Positions 1 through 7,091 of a stretch of 64,000 bases of DNA are shown piece by piece. Positions within the stretch are counted from its first letter, which is position 1; each line of letters opens with the position of its first letter. The notes beneath the pieces are model-generated. The model saw only the letters and a program-made list of their open reading frames with translations, searched no databases and had not been told where the DNA came from. This DNA is from an uncultured Eubacteriales bacterium (GTDB lineage Bacteria; Bacillota; Clostridia; Christensenellales; UMGS416), in contig UQLW01000006.1 of assembly GCA_900542005.1 (NCBI GenBank), forward strand, positions 1 through 64,000, given 5' to 3'. A program made the position numbers and the translations under genes.

Positions 1-2
1 AA

Positions 3-410
3 TACACCTACGACGCCTGGGGCAATCCCCTCTCCTGCACCGGCTCCCTGGCCGACACCCTCGGCAAGAAGAACCCTTTCCGGTATAGGGGATACGTTTA
101 CGACGAGGAAACCGGCCTCTATTACCTCAAGTCCAGGTATTATGATCCTAGGGTTGGCAGGTTTATCTGCTCCGACGGTATTCTTCCCTCCAATCGGATG
201 ACCGGCTCCAATTTGTTTGTTTATTGTAATAATAATTCAATTATGCAATATGATCCTGATGGTCGATTATCTTGGAATACAATTCTAGCATCATTAATAA
301 GCGATACAGCTGGTCGAACAATTTTACTATGGTATTTATATGCCGGAGGTTTAGCTTTTAAAACAATAAACGGTTATTATGGTAAATATATGAAAAAAAT
401 AAAATTCTAA
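3..410 (+). CDS. RHS/YD-repeat protein, C-terminal end (partial)
   Basis: This is the 3' end of a gene that begins before the window; it is open from base 3. The start carries a YD-type repeat (YTYDAWGNP). The classic RHS core-terminal signature follows: FRYRGY, YDEETGLYYL, SRYYDPRVGRF. In the family this closes the RHS shell and precedes a variable C-terminal toxin. After the conserved part (to about base 195) composition becomes AT-rich, as expected for an exchangeable tip. The frame stops at 408-410, only about 70 codons past the core, just after an A7 run at 393-399. The next ORF continues in the -1 frame without its own convincing start, so the tail is probably frameshifted. RHS identity is confident; the toxin activity of the tip is not recognised. 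Confidence 0.85.
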   Translation, partial: YTYDAWGNPLSCTGSLADTLGKKNPFRYRGYVYDEETGLYYLKSRYYDPRVGRFICSDGILPSNRMTGSNLFVYCNNNSIMQYDPDGRLSWNTILASLISDTAGRTILLWYLYAGGLAFKTINGYYGKYMKKIKF

Positions 411-427
411 AACAAAAAACCAAAAAT

Positions 428-811
428 ATGGTTATTCCTCTTGCACATGATTTGAAACCAGGAGAAAAAAAAGAAATTGATGTCACTACTTCTATCGCTA
501 TTGAAAATGGTGAATCTATGATCGGATATCAATATTTACATGGTACTAATTCCGATGTTGGAGGATATCATATTAAAGGTTCCGTCTCAAAAAATAAGAA
601 AGGGGATTCAATCTATAATTTAACATATACTTGGCATGATATCATCGATCCAAATTTAAAATATAGCACAGATAGGGAAAAGGCACAAATTGCTGAAATG
701 ATACCTTTTGCAAATCCAATGCCTTATGAATTAAGTATAACCTGGACTGATGTAACTGTCATAAGGGCTAATCCAGCTTTTTTTAATTGGGATTATGGAT
801 GGTTAAAATAA
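428..811 (+). CDS. Frameshifted remainder of the RHS tail (putative toxin tip)
   Basis: Encodes about 127 residues in the frame -1 relative to the RHS gene. The frame is open back to about base 386, so it overlaps the RHS 3' end. There is no good Shine-Dalgarno before the ATG at 428. The simplest reading is that a 1-nt loss in the A7 tract at 393-399 split one RHS C-terminal domain in two. The product is hydrophilic and AT-rich, with no signal peptide or membrane segment, and ends in an aromatic stretch (FFNWDYGWLK). I recognise no family. A small membrane-anchored gene follows at once, as an immunity gene would follow a toxin tip. It could instead be a separately translated orphan. Confidence 0.5.
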   Translation: MVIPLAHDLKPGEKKEIDVTTSIAIENGESMIGYQYLHGTNSDVGGYHIKGSVSKNKKGDSIYNLTYTWHDIIDPNLKYSTDREKAQIAEMIPFANPMPYELSITWTDVTVIRANPAFFNWDYGWLK

Positions 812-825
812 AGGGGGAAGTAGTT

Positions 826-1245
826 GTGAAATTTCATATATCATATATAATAATTATCTTACTTTTTATTGCTGTATTGGTATTTATCTGTTTTTCATTT
901 TCTAACTCTTCACAACCAATAATTGATTTACAATCTAGCTATTTTGACGATTTTTATGTTGAATCTGGAACTGTTCATATGGAGTGCTGGTTAAAGATAA
1001 TTAACCGTTCTAGTAAGGATATAAAGTTTAAATTAGTGGCATATTCTTACGAAGATTCAGAAAATGGTTTGTTGGCAGACCCAAAAATGAATGGATATGA
1101 TATGGAAGCACAGACATATGATTTATCAATTAAAGCTGCTACTACCAAAGCCTACAATATTGACTTTATTGGTAAACATTTTAATGCAAATATAAAGCAG
1201 GATCGCCTTTTGCCTAATAAAATACAGATACTTGTTATAGACTGA
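826..1245 (+). CDS. Small membrane-anchored protein, possible immunity protein
   Basis: About 139 residues if translation starts at the GTG at 826, which has a purine-rich ribosome binding site (AAGGGGGAAG, 811-820). The upstream in-frame ATGs at 787 and 799 overlap the preceding gene and lack such a site. A strongly hydrophobic segment (residues about 5-25) forms a signal anchor. The rest is an exported, mostly beta-type domain of about 110 residues. Position directly behind an RHS tip, low GC and a dedicated terminator suggest an immunity protein, but no family is recognised. Confidence 0.6.
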   Translation: MKFHISYIIIILLFIAVLVFICFSFSNSSQPIIDLQSSYFDDFYVESGTVHMECWLKIINRSSKDIKFKLVAYSYEDSENGLLADPKMNGYDMEAQTYDLSIKAATTKAYNIDFIGKHFNANIKQDRLLPNKIQILVID

Positions 1246-1250
1246 TAAGA

Positions 1251-1277
1251 ATCCGCCCCCTTCGGTGGCGGATTTTT
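1251..1277 (+). terminator. Rho-independent terminator, cassette copy 1
   Basis: Stem TCCGCC / GGCGGA around a CCCTTCGGT loop, followed by TTTTT. Nearly the same hairpin closes the next two genes (2249 and 3233). Confidence 0.85.
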
Positions 1278-1292
1278 CTATTTGATTATCTT

Positions 1293-1562
1293 TCCACTTC
1301 CAACAGGAGTTTTCTCTCCCGCGTCGAATATCCTTATACCATCGGCGCGCCTATGCGAATCCCTTTGCCGGAAGGGTCTGCACCCCGCCAAGGCCGTTAA
1401 CGATGGGGTCACCCGCTATACCTATTCCCAGAGCGATCCCATCCACGTCCTCGACGGCTTCGATGTCATGCCATGTGCGGCGAAGAACGGAATCCTTACC
1501 GCTTTAGACGCGATAGCTGTGGCACTTTTGCCTGCTTGGATTATGTATATGCATCAGTTTTA
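1293..1562 (+). other. Degenerate non-coding spacer, cassette repeat copy A
   Basis: About 270 bases with no convincing gene. Two stretches recur in shortened form downstream: an ACAGGAG(T/C)TTTCT block plus GTCGAATAT...CAT(C/T)GGC (about 1302-1345, against about 2294-2340), and CATCCA(C/T)GTCCTCGACG (about 1440-1458, against 2343-2361). The spacer is more GC-rich than the genes on either side. In one frame it reads as a decayed peptide (VTRYTYSQSDPIHVLDGF), which suggests a relic of an older RHS or toxin coding segment. Short ORFs that can be drawn here have no ribosome binding site. Confidence 0.5.
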
Positions 1563-1582
1563 TTTCCGGAGGGCTTTAAATC

Positions 1583-2200
1583 ATGGCAAAAAAAGTGTTC
1601 AGCTTATTTTTCATTTGTCTTATCATTGCCGTGTCTATCCCCTTATTTCAGTCTGATATCTCGAATCAAATTAAAAAGCCATTTGTTCTTAGAGCATTAG
1701 AACAGTATTATTTTTCTTCCGACCATCTTATCCCAACCTATCCAGTCTATACGGAAAATGGCATAAATGAATATCACGTTGAAAACTTTATTCTGTACCA
1801 GGAACGTGATTCCATCAGGACGGATAACTTTTATGATGGCGGATCCTACCCCTATGGATTTGGTGATCCCGATAATCCTGACGCCTATCATAATGACCGG
1901 CTGCCTACCCGCGAAGATGCCATTGATTTAGCCAAATTCTATTTTTCCCACGATCCGGTTCTTAAATCAAAGTCTATCACAGACGAAACATATGCGCCTG
2001 CCGAGCTTTATTACTTTAAGCAGGAAAAAATATGGGTCGTAAGTTTCCAACGCAAACTTGCTACGGAATGGTTCTATCATCTGCGCGATGGAGAGCAGGT
2101 ATTAATGTATAAGGATCATTATGGCGATTTTTCATACTTAACTTGGTATATCGCATTATCCGCTACAACTGGCGAAGTTGTCGAAACCTGGTTCTATTAA
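1583..2200 (+). CDS. Exported protein of unknown function, RHS-cassette gene
   Basis: 205 residues; the ATG at 1583 has a good site (CCGGAGGG, 10 nt upstream). The N terminus has a Lys-Lys pair followed by a hydrophobic segment (FSLFFICLIIAVSIPLF), so a signal peptide or anchor. The exported part is rich in Tyr, Asp and Pro. The C terminus (residues about 150-205) has a WVVSFQR...YIALSATTGEVVETWFY pattern, which resembles the end of PepSY-like domains; this is a pattern match only. Low GC and its own copy of the shared terminator mark it as a cassette gene. It may be an immunity protein left behind after loss of its toxin tip. Confidence 0.6.
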   Translation: MAKKVFSLFFICLIIAVSIPLFQSDISNQIKKPFVLRALEQYYFSSDHLIPTYPVYTENGINEYHVENFILYQERDSIRTDNFYDGGSYPYGFGDPDNPDAYHNDRLPTREDAIDLAKFYFSHDPVLKSKSITDETYAPAELYYFKQEKIWVVSFQRKLATEWFYHLRDGEQVLMYKDHYGDFSYLTWYIALSATTGEVVETWFY

Positions 2201-2248
2201 TTATTGTTAGCCGAATCTTAAAAAGTCCAGGTTATTATACCCATATTT

Positions 2249-2273
2249 TCCGCCCCTTCGGGAGCGGATTTTT
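2249..2273 (+). terminator. Rho-independent terminator, cassette copy 2
   Basis: TCCGC / GCGGA stem around CCCTTCGGGA, then TTTTTC. Matches copies 1 and 3 in stem, TTCG loop and U tract. Confidence 0.85.
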
Positions 2274-2289
2274 CTTTAGTTTCCCGCAT

Positions 2290-2366
2290 CCTGACAGGAG
2301 CTTTCTTCATTATGTCGAATATTCATATATCATTGGCAAGCTCATCCATGTCCTCGACGCCTCCAG
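2290..2366 (+). repeat. Degenerate inter-cassette repeat, copy B
   Basis: Shares two blocks with copy A (1293-1562): ACAGGAGCTTTCT with GTCGAATATTCATA, and CATCCATGTCCTCGACG. About 95 bases found between these blocks in copy A are missing here. No gene is supported in 2274-2466. Confidence 0.5.
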
Positions 2367-2466
2367 GCACTTCTACCTCTACAGCGTCAAAGTTTTGCCC
2401 GGCCAAAGGATAACACCACAGCATATGATGAATTATTCTTTCTTTACTCAGCAAGGGGGCCAATAG

Positions 2467-3228
2467 ATGCTCAAATGCTTTCACAAAACCAATTACAATT
2501 CGCAAATAATTGGATATTATCGAAAAATTCTGCCCGAATTATCAGAGCTATCAAAAAAATACGGATACTGTTACGACAAATTGGCTGCAAATGTTCAAAC
2601 TAATATCGTAGATCGAATTGAATATGGCAAAACTGAGAGTCCGATCTTTCATGGTTTTTATTGTCCTAGTCCCATTTATGATCTTATCTATAGCGGCGTT
2701 AAACGTGGAATGATTTATCAACGTCTTACCCCCAAAAGCAAACCCAATTATCGTTATTTATGGTCAGGTAGTCGTTTAATACAGACAGAGCTTTTAGATG
2801 AAGTTCCGTGCACCATCTTTGATATATATGAGGACAACCAAGCCATTTCGATCTATTATTCTAATGTAATAAAAGAGTGTTCTTCGCTTTCACAATCTCG
2901 ATATGGCAATACGGGTCGAATTACTCTGTTCCGCCTATGGAACTGTATTGGTAATGCAAAACTTGAAGATATTACTTCACTTCATGAGGAACGATTTATT
3001 TATGGTAACGATGGTCTATTGTCATATGCGGATGTTTATGAAATCTCAGATGAGAAAGAAAACCTTATGTTTTCTCATTTACCCGCAGTTACTTCTCATG
3101 ATCGCTATTATTTCCAGCACGATGCAGATGGGTATCTTACTTCCTACCAACTTTGCGTCTATGATCTTTCTGAGATACCTTCCAAATTGAGCGATCCTAT
3201 TATCATTACAGAAAAGCGGAAAATTTAA
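2467..3228 (+). CDS. Hypothetical cytosolic protein, RHS-cassette gene
   Basis: 253 residues, ATG at 2467 behind AAGGGGG. No signal peptide or membrane segment. The protein is rich in Tyr, Ser and Ile and AT-rich in coding sequence, like the other genes of this block. Near the C terminus, RYYFQHDADGYLTSY resembles a single YD/RHS-like strand motif, but there is no repeat array. I recognise no family. Position as the last gene of the RHS block, with its own copy of the shared terminator, suggests an immunity or accessory protein. Confidence 0.6.
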   Translation: MLKCFHKTNYNSQIIGYYRKILPELSELSKKYGYCYDKLAANVQTNIVDRIEYGKTESPIFHGFYCPSPIYDLIYSGVKRGMIYQRLTPKSKPNYRYLWSGSRLIQTELLDEVPCTIFDIYEDNQAISIYYSNVIKECSSLSQSRYGNTGRITLFRLWNCIGNAKLEDITSLHEERFIYGNDGLLSYADVYEISDEKENLMFSHLPAVTSHDRYYFQHDADGYLTSYQLCVYDLSEIPSKLSDPIIITEKRKI

Positions 3229-3232
3229 GTTA

Positions 3233-3258
3233 CCCGCCCCCTTCGGGGGCGGATTTTT
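3233..3258 (+). terminator. Rho-independent terminator, cassette copy 3
   Basis: CCGCCCCC-TTCG-GGGGCGG followed by ATTTTT. Third occurrence of the same hairpin within 2 kb. The stretch 3259-3429 holds no supported gene. Confidence 0.85.
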
Positions 3259-3429
3259 AATGTAGCCAAGGGTGCCCGTAAGCTCGGCCTCATGTTCCCT
3301 TCCGTTTCTTCGCCGGGGCCGGTTACGGCAATTCGCCTTCTGCATGGCAGGGCACGGCTCCTTATCGGCCGGCATATTGCTGGGCATTGTCCATCCTACT
3401 CCGATTTGATATTTCCCCGCTAAAGACGA

Positions 3430-3467
3430 ACCCAGGGGCCGGAGATAAAATCTCCGGCCCCTGGGTT
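3430..3467. terminator. Bidirectional terminator between RHS block and glycan genes
   Basis: Perfect inverted repeat AACCCAGGGGCCGGAGA / TCTCCGGCCCCTGGGTT around a short AT-rich loop. It separates the rightward RHS cassettes from the leftward operon that ends at 3491. Confidence 0.85.
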
Positions 3468-3490
3468 ATATCGCAGTATTCGCGCGACCC

Positions 3491-4186
3491 TTACCGGGCA
3501 AACAGCACACCGACCGTACGCAGCATGGTCTGGCAATCGCTGCCCAGGCTGAAGTTCTGCAGGGCATCCAGGTTATAGCGCATCTTTTCCGGTAGGATCT
3601 GCTCGATATATACGGCGTCCGCATCTTCGGCGCCGGAAAGCAGCTCCGCCTCATCCTTATACCGAAGGCTGGCATCGGAAGTGACGCCCGCCGGCAGCAG
3701 AAGCGTGGCCCACATGGCCCCGCTGTAATGGGCGACATATTTTTCCACCTCGGGCCGCGTGCCGACAAAGCTCATATCGCCCAGCAGGATATTGATCAGC
3801 TGCGGCAGCTCATCCAGGCGGGTTTTGCGCAGCAGCCTGCCCACCCTTGTAATCCGTGCATCGCCCTTTGTGGTAACCTGCGCGCCCAGCCGCTCGGCAT
3901 GATCCACCATGGTACGGAATTTATAAATCCGGAAAACACGGCCGTACTGCGTTACGCGCGCCTGCCGGAACATCACCGGTCCCTTGGAGTCGCAGCGAAT
4001 CATGACCGCAAGAACCGCCAATACCGGCGAGAGCAGCGTCAGCAGCACCATGGAAGCCGCGATGTCAAAGGCCCGCTTGAGAACCAGCTGCCCCCGGCGG
4101 GCTGCCAGCCGGTCATAATATACCCGGACCGATTCGGTGCGCATCTTCTCGGGAAGCTCATCCCAGGGAAGCCATTTCATCCCCAT
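3491..4186 (-). CDS. Sugar-1-phosphate transferase (WcaJ/PglC-type initiating transferase)
   Basis: About 231 residues. It transfers a phospho-sugar from a UDP-sugar to undecaprenyl phosphate at the inner membrane, starting glycan assembly. The family signature is complete: a hydrophobic re-entrant segment after KRAFDI, the FRIYKFRTM motif, the TRVGRLLRKTRLDELPQL block and DMSFVGTRPE. The ATG at 4186 overlaps the aminotransferase stop (TAATG); the next Met, two codons on, is equally possible, while the longer frame to 4213 lies inside the upstream gene. With the aminotransferase it suggests an amino-sugar-containing surface glycan or glycoprotein, as in PglC/PglE-type pairs. No glycosyltransferases follow. 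Confidence 0.92.
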   Translation of the reverse strand: MGMKWLPWDELPEKMRTESVRVYYDRLAARRGQLVLKRAFDIAASMVLLTLLSPVLAVLAVMIRCDSKGPVMFRQARVTQYGRVFRIYKFRTMVDHAERLGAQVTTKGDARITRVGRLLRKTRLDELPQLINILLGDMSFVGTRPEVEKYVAHYSGAMWATLLLPAGVTSDASLRYKDEAELLSGAEDADAVYIEQILPEKMRYNLDALQNFSLGSDCQTMLRTVGVLFAR

Positions 4187-5385
4187 TACCCCCGCAGGAC
4201 TTCCAGGAAGCATTCGGTCACATAGCCGGCCTGCTCATTGCTTAAGCAGGTGTGCAGCGGAAGCGTGATTTCATTTTCATAGAGCCCGTAGGCGTTCGGA
4301 TAATCTTCCATCCGGAAGCCCAGGTTCCGATAGGCGGTCAGCAGGGGCAGCGGCTTATAGTGCACATTCGTCGCCACGCCCAAGGCAGCCATACGCTCGA
4401 TCACTCCATTCCGGTAGGCTGTATCCCGCCCGGTCATCCGTACCAGGTACAAATGGCCGCTGCTGACGTGATCCGCATCCTGATGATTCAGCACCTGAAC
4501 CGGCGCCGCCTTCAACGCATCGTTATACCGCCGGATCAGTTCATGGCGGCGCGCCAGGATCGACGGGTAGCGTTTAAGCTGCGCCAGCCCCAACGAAGCC
4601 ATAATATCCGTCATGTTGCACTTAAAATACGGTGCGACAATATCATATTCCCAGGAGCCCAGCTTGGTCTTGGACAGGGCGTCTTTGTTCTGTCCATGCA
4701 GCGAAAGCAGCATAAACTGTTTATAGAGCTCAGCGTTATCCACGCCAGGGATATTTCGCCAGGTAACCGCTCCGCCCTCCCCGGTGGTCAGGTTCTTGAC
4801 CGCATGGAAGGAGAAGGTGGTAAAGTCGGCAATCTCGCCGGAAATGCGCCCCTTGCGGGTAGCGCCCAGGCTATGGGCGCCGTCGGCCACCACGGCAATC
4901 CGGCCCAATGCCTCCTGCATGGGGGAGCTGGGTGCAAACAGCCCCCGCTTTGCCTCCACAATTTCAAAGATACGGTCGTAATCGCAAAGCACCCCCGCAA
5001 TATCGACCGGGATGACTGCCTTGGTACGGGGCGTGATGGCGCGTTCCAGCTGATCATAGTCCATCTCGAAGCTGTTTTTAGCCGTATCCACCATCACAAT
5101 CGCCGCGCCTACATGCTCCACCACCGAGGCGGAAGCCGTATAGGTATAGGCCGGCACAATCACCTCATCACCCGGTCCAATACCCAGCACCCGCAGGGCC
5201 AGCTCTGCGCAGGCCGTGGCCGAATTCAGGCATGCCACCGTATCCGTATGGCAATAGGCCGCCAGCTCCTTCTCAAAGGCCTTCGTCTTTGGCCCGGTTG
5301 TGATCCATCCTGAACGGAGGGTATCCACGACCTCGGCAATTTCAGCCTCGCCGATATCCGGCGGGGAAAACGGTATCTTCATCAT
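4186..5385 (-). CDS. DegT/DnrJ/EryC1/StrS-family PLP aminotransferase
   Basis: 399 residues, full length for the family, which aminates 4-keto (or 3-keto) nucleotide sugars using PLP and usually glutamate. Visible landmarks: SGWITTGPKT near the N terminus, NSATACAELAL (phosphate-binding loop), GDEVIVPAYTYTAS, VADGAHSLG and the PLP-lysine region SFHAVKNLTTGEGG. It begins in an ATGA overlap with the stop of the upstream NYN gene and runs into the sugar transferase by TAATG, so the three are translationally coupled. No dehydratase gene for the keto-sugar is in the window. The exact sugar cannot be read from sequence. Confidence 0.92.
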   Translation of the reverse strand: MMKIPFSPPDIGEAEIAEVVDTLRSGWITTGPKTKAFEKELAAYCHTDTVACLNSATACAELALRVLGIGPGDEVIVPAYTYTASASVVEHVGAAIVMVDTAKNSFEMDYDQLERAITPRTKAVIPVDIAGVLCDYDRIFEIVEAKRGLFAPSSPMQEALGRIAVVADGAHSLGATRKGRISGEIADFTTFSFHAVKNLTTGEGGAVTWRNIPGVDNAELYKQFMLLSLHGQNKDALSKTKLGSWEYDIVAPYFKCNMTDIMASLGLAQLKRYPSILARRHELIRRYNDALKAAPVQVLNHQDADHVSSGHLYLVRMTGRDTAYRNGVIERMAALGVATNVHYKPLPLLTAYRNLGFRMEDYPNAYGLYENEITLPLHTCLSNEQAGYVTECFLEVLRG

Positions 5386-6017
5386 GTATCGGTCTCCTCC
5401 CTGGTTTTCAGCGCCGACGGCCAGCCGCTCCAGCGGGCGCGCCCGCTGCGCAGGGGCTGTTCCTCCTGCGCCGTCTCTTCTGCGGCCGGCTCCGCATGAA
5501 CCTCATGCACTACCGGCTGCTTTTCAATATCGCCGCGCAGGGTGGCCAAATCCACATAATGGCCGCCTACGACATTGCGGATCTCCCGGGCGATATAGCC
5601 TTCCGTGGAGAAAACCATCACCCGCTTCCCCCTATAGCGCAGCAGCTGCAGCGCCCGCTCAAAGTCGCCGTCGCCGCTGATCAGGATAGCCATATCGTAC
5701 TGATCGATGGTGTTGAACATATCCACCACAATCTCAATATCCAGGTTGGCCTTGCGGCGGTATCCGCCGCTTTGCGCGTCATAAATATTTTTGATGGGCT
5801 TGGTGACAACCGTATAGCCCATGCTGGGCAATGCGTCCAGATAGCCCTGCTGGCGGGGATCCGACTGGGTCTGCTGGCCGATATAGTAATAGGCGTCCAC
5901 CACCTCGCCATAGCGGGCCAGGTAGGTCAAGATCTTCCTTGGATCGGCAAACCAGCCAAGCCCATCCCGCTGCAGGAAAAAGAAATTCGCTCCATCGACA
6001 AATACTGCAACTCTCAT
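5382..6017 (-). CDS. NYN-domain (LabA/DUF88-type) putative ribonuclease
   Basis: 211 residues starting at the ATG at 6017 behind AAAGAGG; an upstream in-frame ATG at 6083 lacks a site. The PIN-like fold is clear: MRVAVFVDGANFF at the N terminus, KANLDIEIVVDM in the middle and ILISGDGDFERAL, which supply the conserved acidic residues. The last 45 or so residues are a Glu/Ala/Arg-rich tail with no fold. Family members are PIN-like and proposed RNA-acting, but the substrate is unknown. It sits between asnA and the sugar genes and overlaps the aminotransferase start by 4 nt. Confidence 0.88.
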   Translation of the reverse strand: MRVAVFVDGANFFFLQRDGLGWFADPRKILTYLARYGEVVDAYYYIGQQTQSDPRQQGYLDALPSMGYTVVTKPIKNIYDAQSGGYRRKANLDIEIVVDMFNTIDQYDMAILISGDGDFERALQLLRYRGKRVMVFSTEGYIAREIRNVVGGHYVDLATLRGDIEKQPVVHEVHAEPAAEETAQEEQPLRSGRARWSGWPSALKTREETDT

Positions 6018-6028
6018 ATGATACCTCT

Positions 6029-7039
6029 TTATAATAACGCAATGTGATGCTCCGCACAGCAAGCGGCCTGGTCCTGGGGCCATATGGAGGCCTGAACCTC
6101 ACCAATATGGGCTTTATCCAACAAATACATGCAGATCCGGCTTTGCCCGATGCCGCCGCCCATGGTGAGCGGCAGCTCGCCGGAGAGCACCTGCCGGTGA
6201 AAGGGCAGCGCCAGCCGCTCCGGGCAGCCGCTGGCCTCGCATTGGGCCCGCAGGGCGGCCGCATCTACCCGGATCCCCATGGAGGAAACCTCAAAGGCCC
6301 GGTCCAGCAGGGGATAATAGAACACGATATCCCCGTTCAGGGTCCAATCGTCGTAATCGGGCGCGCGGCCGTCGTGGGGCTTGCCATTGGAAAGCGGGCC
6401 GCCGATACCCTCGATAAATACCGCGCCCCACTCCCGGGCCGCCGCATCCTCCCGCTGGGCTGGCGTCAGGTCAGGGAAGCGCTCCATCAGCTGCTCAGCC
6501 GTAATAAAATGGATGCGCTCCGGCAGCTTTTTCGTCAGCTGGGGCCAACGCTCCTTCAGCTGCGCCTCAACCGATAAAAAGACCGTATAAATATCCTCCA
6601 CCGTGCGGTGCAGCCGGCAGCGGGTGCGCTCCTGGGCTGAAAGGATCACCTCCCAATCCCACTGATCCACATAGATGGAATGCAGGTTATCCATCTCTTC
6701 ATCCCGCCGGATTGCGTTCATATCCGTATACAGCCCCTCGCCCTGGGCAAACCCATACCGATGCAGCGCCTGCCGCTTCCATTTGGCCAGGGAATGCACG
6801 ACCTCGCACCGGGCGCCCTCCATATCGGCTATATCGAAGCTGACAGGGCGCTCCACGCCGTTGAGGTTATCGTTCAGCCCCGTCTGGGGCAGCACAAAGA
6901 GCGGCGCCGATACCCGCGTCAGCTTCAAAAGGGCGGCCAGTTCACTTTCAAAAAGATCCTTACAATGCTTGATGGCCCGTTCCGTCTCCACCAGATTCAG
7001 GCTGGGCCGGTAGCCATCGGGAATCGTCAATCGGCGCAT
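6029..7039 (-). CDS. asnA: Aspartate-ammonia ligase (asparagine synthetase A)
   Basis: 336 residues, close to the usual 330. AsnA makes asparagine from aspartate, ammonia and ATP, and is related to class II aminoacyl-tRNA synthetases. Recognised stretches: VSAPLFV near residue 45, GLNDNLNGVERPVSFD, KWKRQAL, YTDMNAIRRDE, DQWDWE, FIEGIGG, SSMGIRV and the C-terminal GGGIGQSRICM ATP-binding motif. The start at 7039 has GGAAGG upstream. Being transcribed behind glnA, it fits an ammonia-assimilation role. Confidence 0.95.
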   Translation of the reverse strand: MRRLTIPDGYRPSLNLVETERAIKHCKDLFESELAALLKLTRVSAPLFVLPQTGLNDNLNGVERPVSFDIADMEGARCEVVHSLAKWKRQALHRYGFAQGEGLYTDMNAIRRDEEMDNLHSIYVDQWDWEVILSAQERTRCRLHRTVEDIYTVFLSVEAQLKERWPQLTKKLPERIHFITAEQLMERFPDLTPAQREDAAAREWGAVFIEGIGGPLSNGKPHDGRAPDYDDWTLNGDIVFYYPLLDRAFEVSSMGIRVDAAALRAQCEASGCPERLALPFHRQVLSGELPLTMGGGIGQSRICMYLLDKAHIGEVQASIWPQDQAACCAEHHIALL

Positions 7040-7091
7040 GCTTGCGTTGTCCTTCCCGCGCGGAACCCCTGTCCGCGCCCTTCTATCGATA

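Noticed and set aside
1282..1656. Open frame of 124 codons in the spacer after cassette terminator 1
   Set aside because: It overlaps the real start of the 1583 gene, has no ribosome site and reads through a decayed repeat; better explained as a relic.
3259..3429. Possible RHS fragment or gene between the last cassette terminator and the bidirectional terminator
   Set aside because: No frame gives a recognisable motif; frames on either strand are broken or without start sites.
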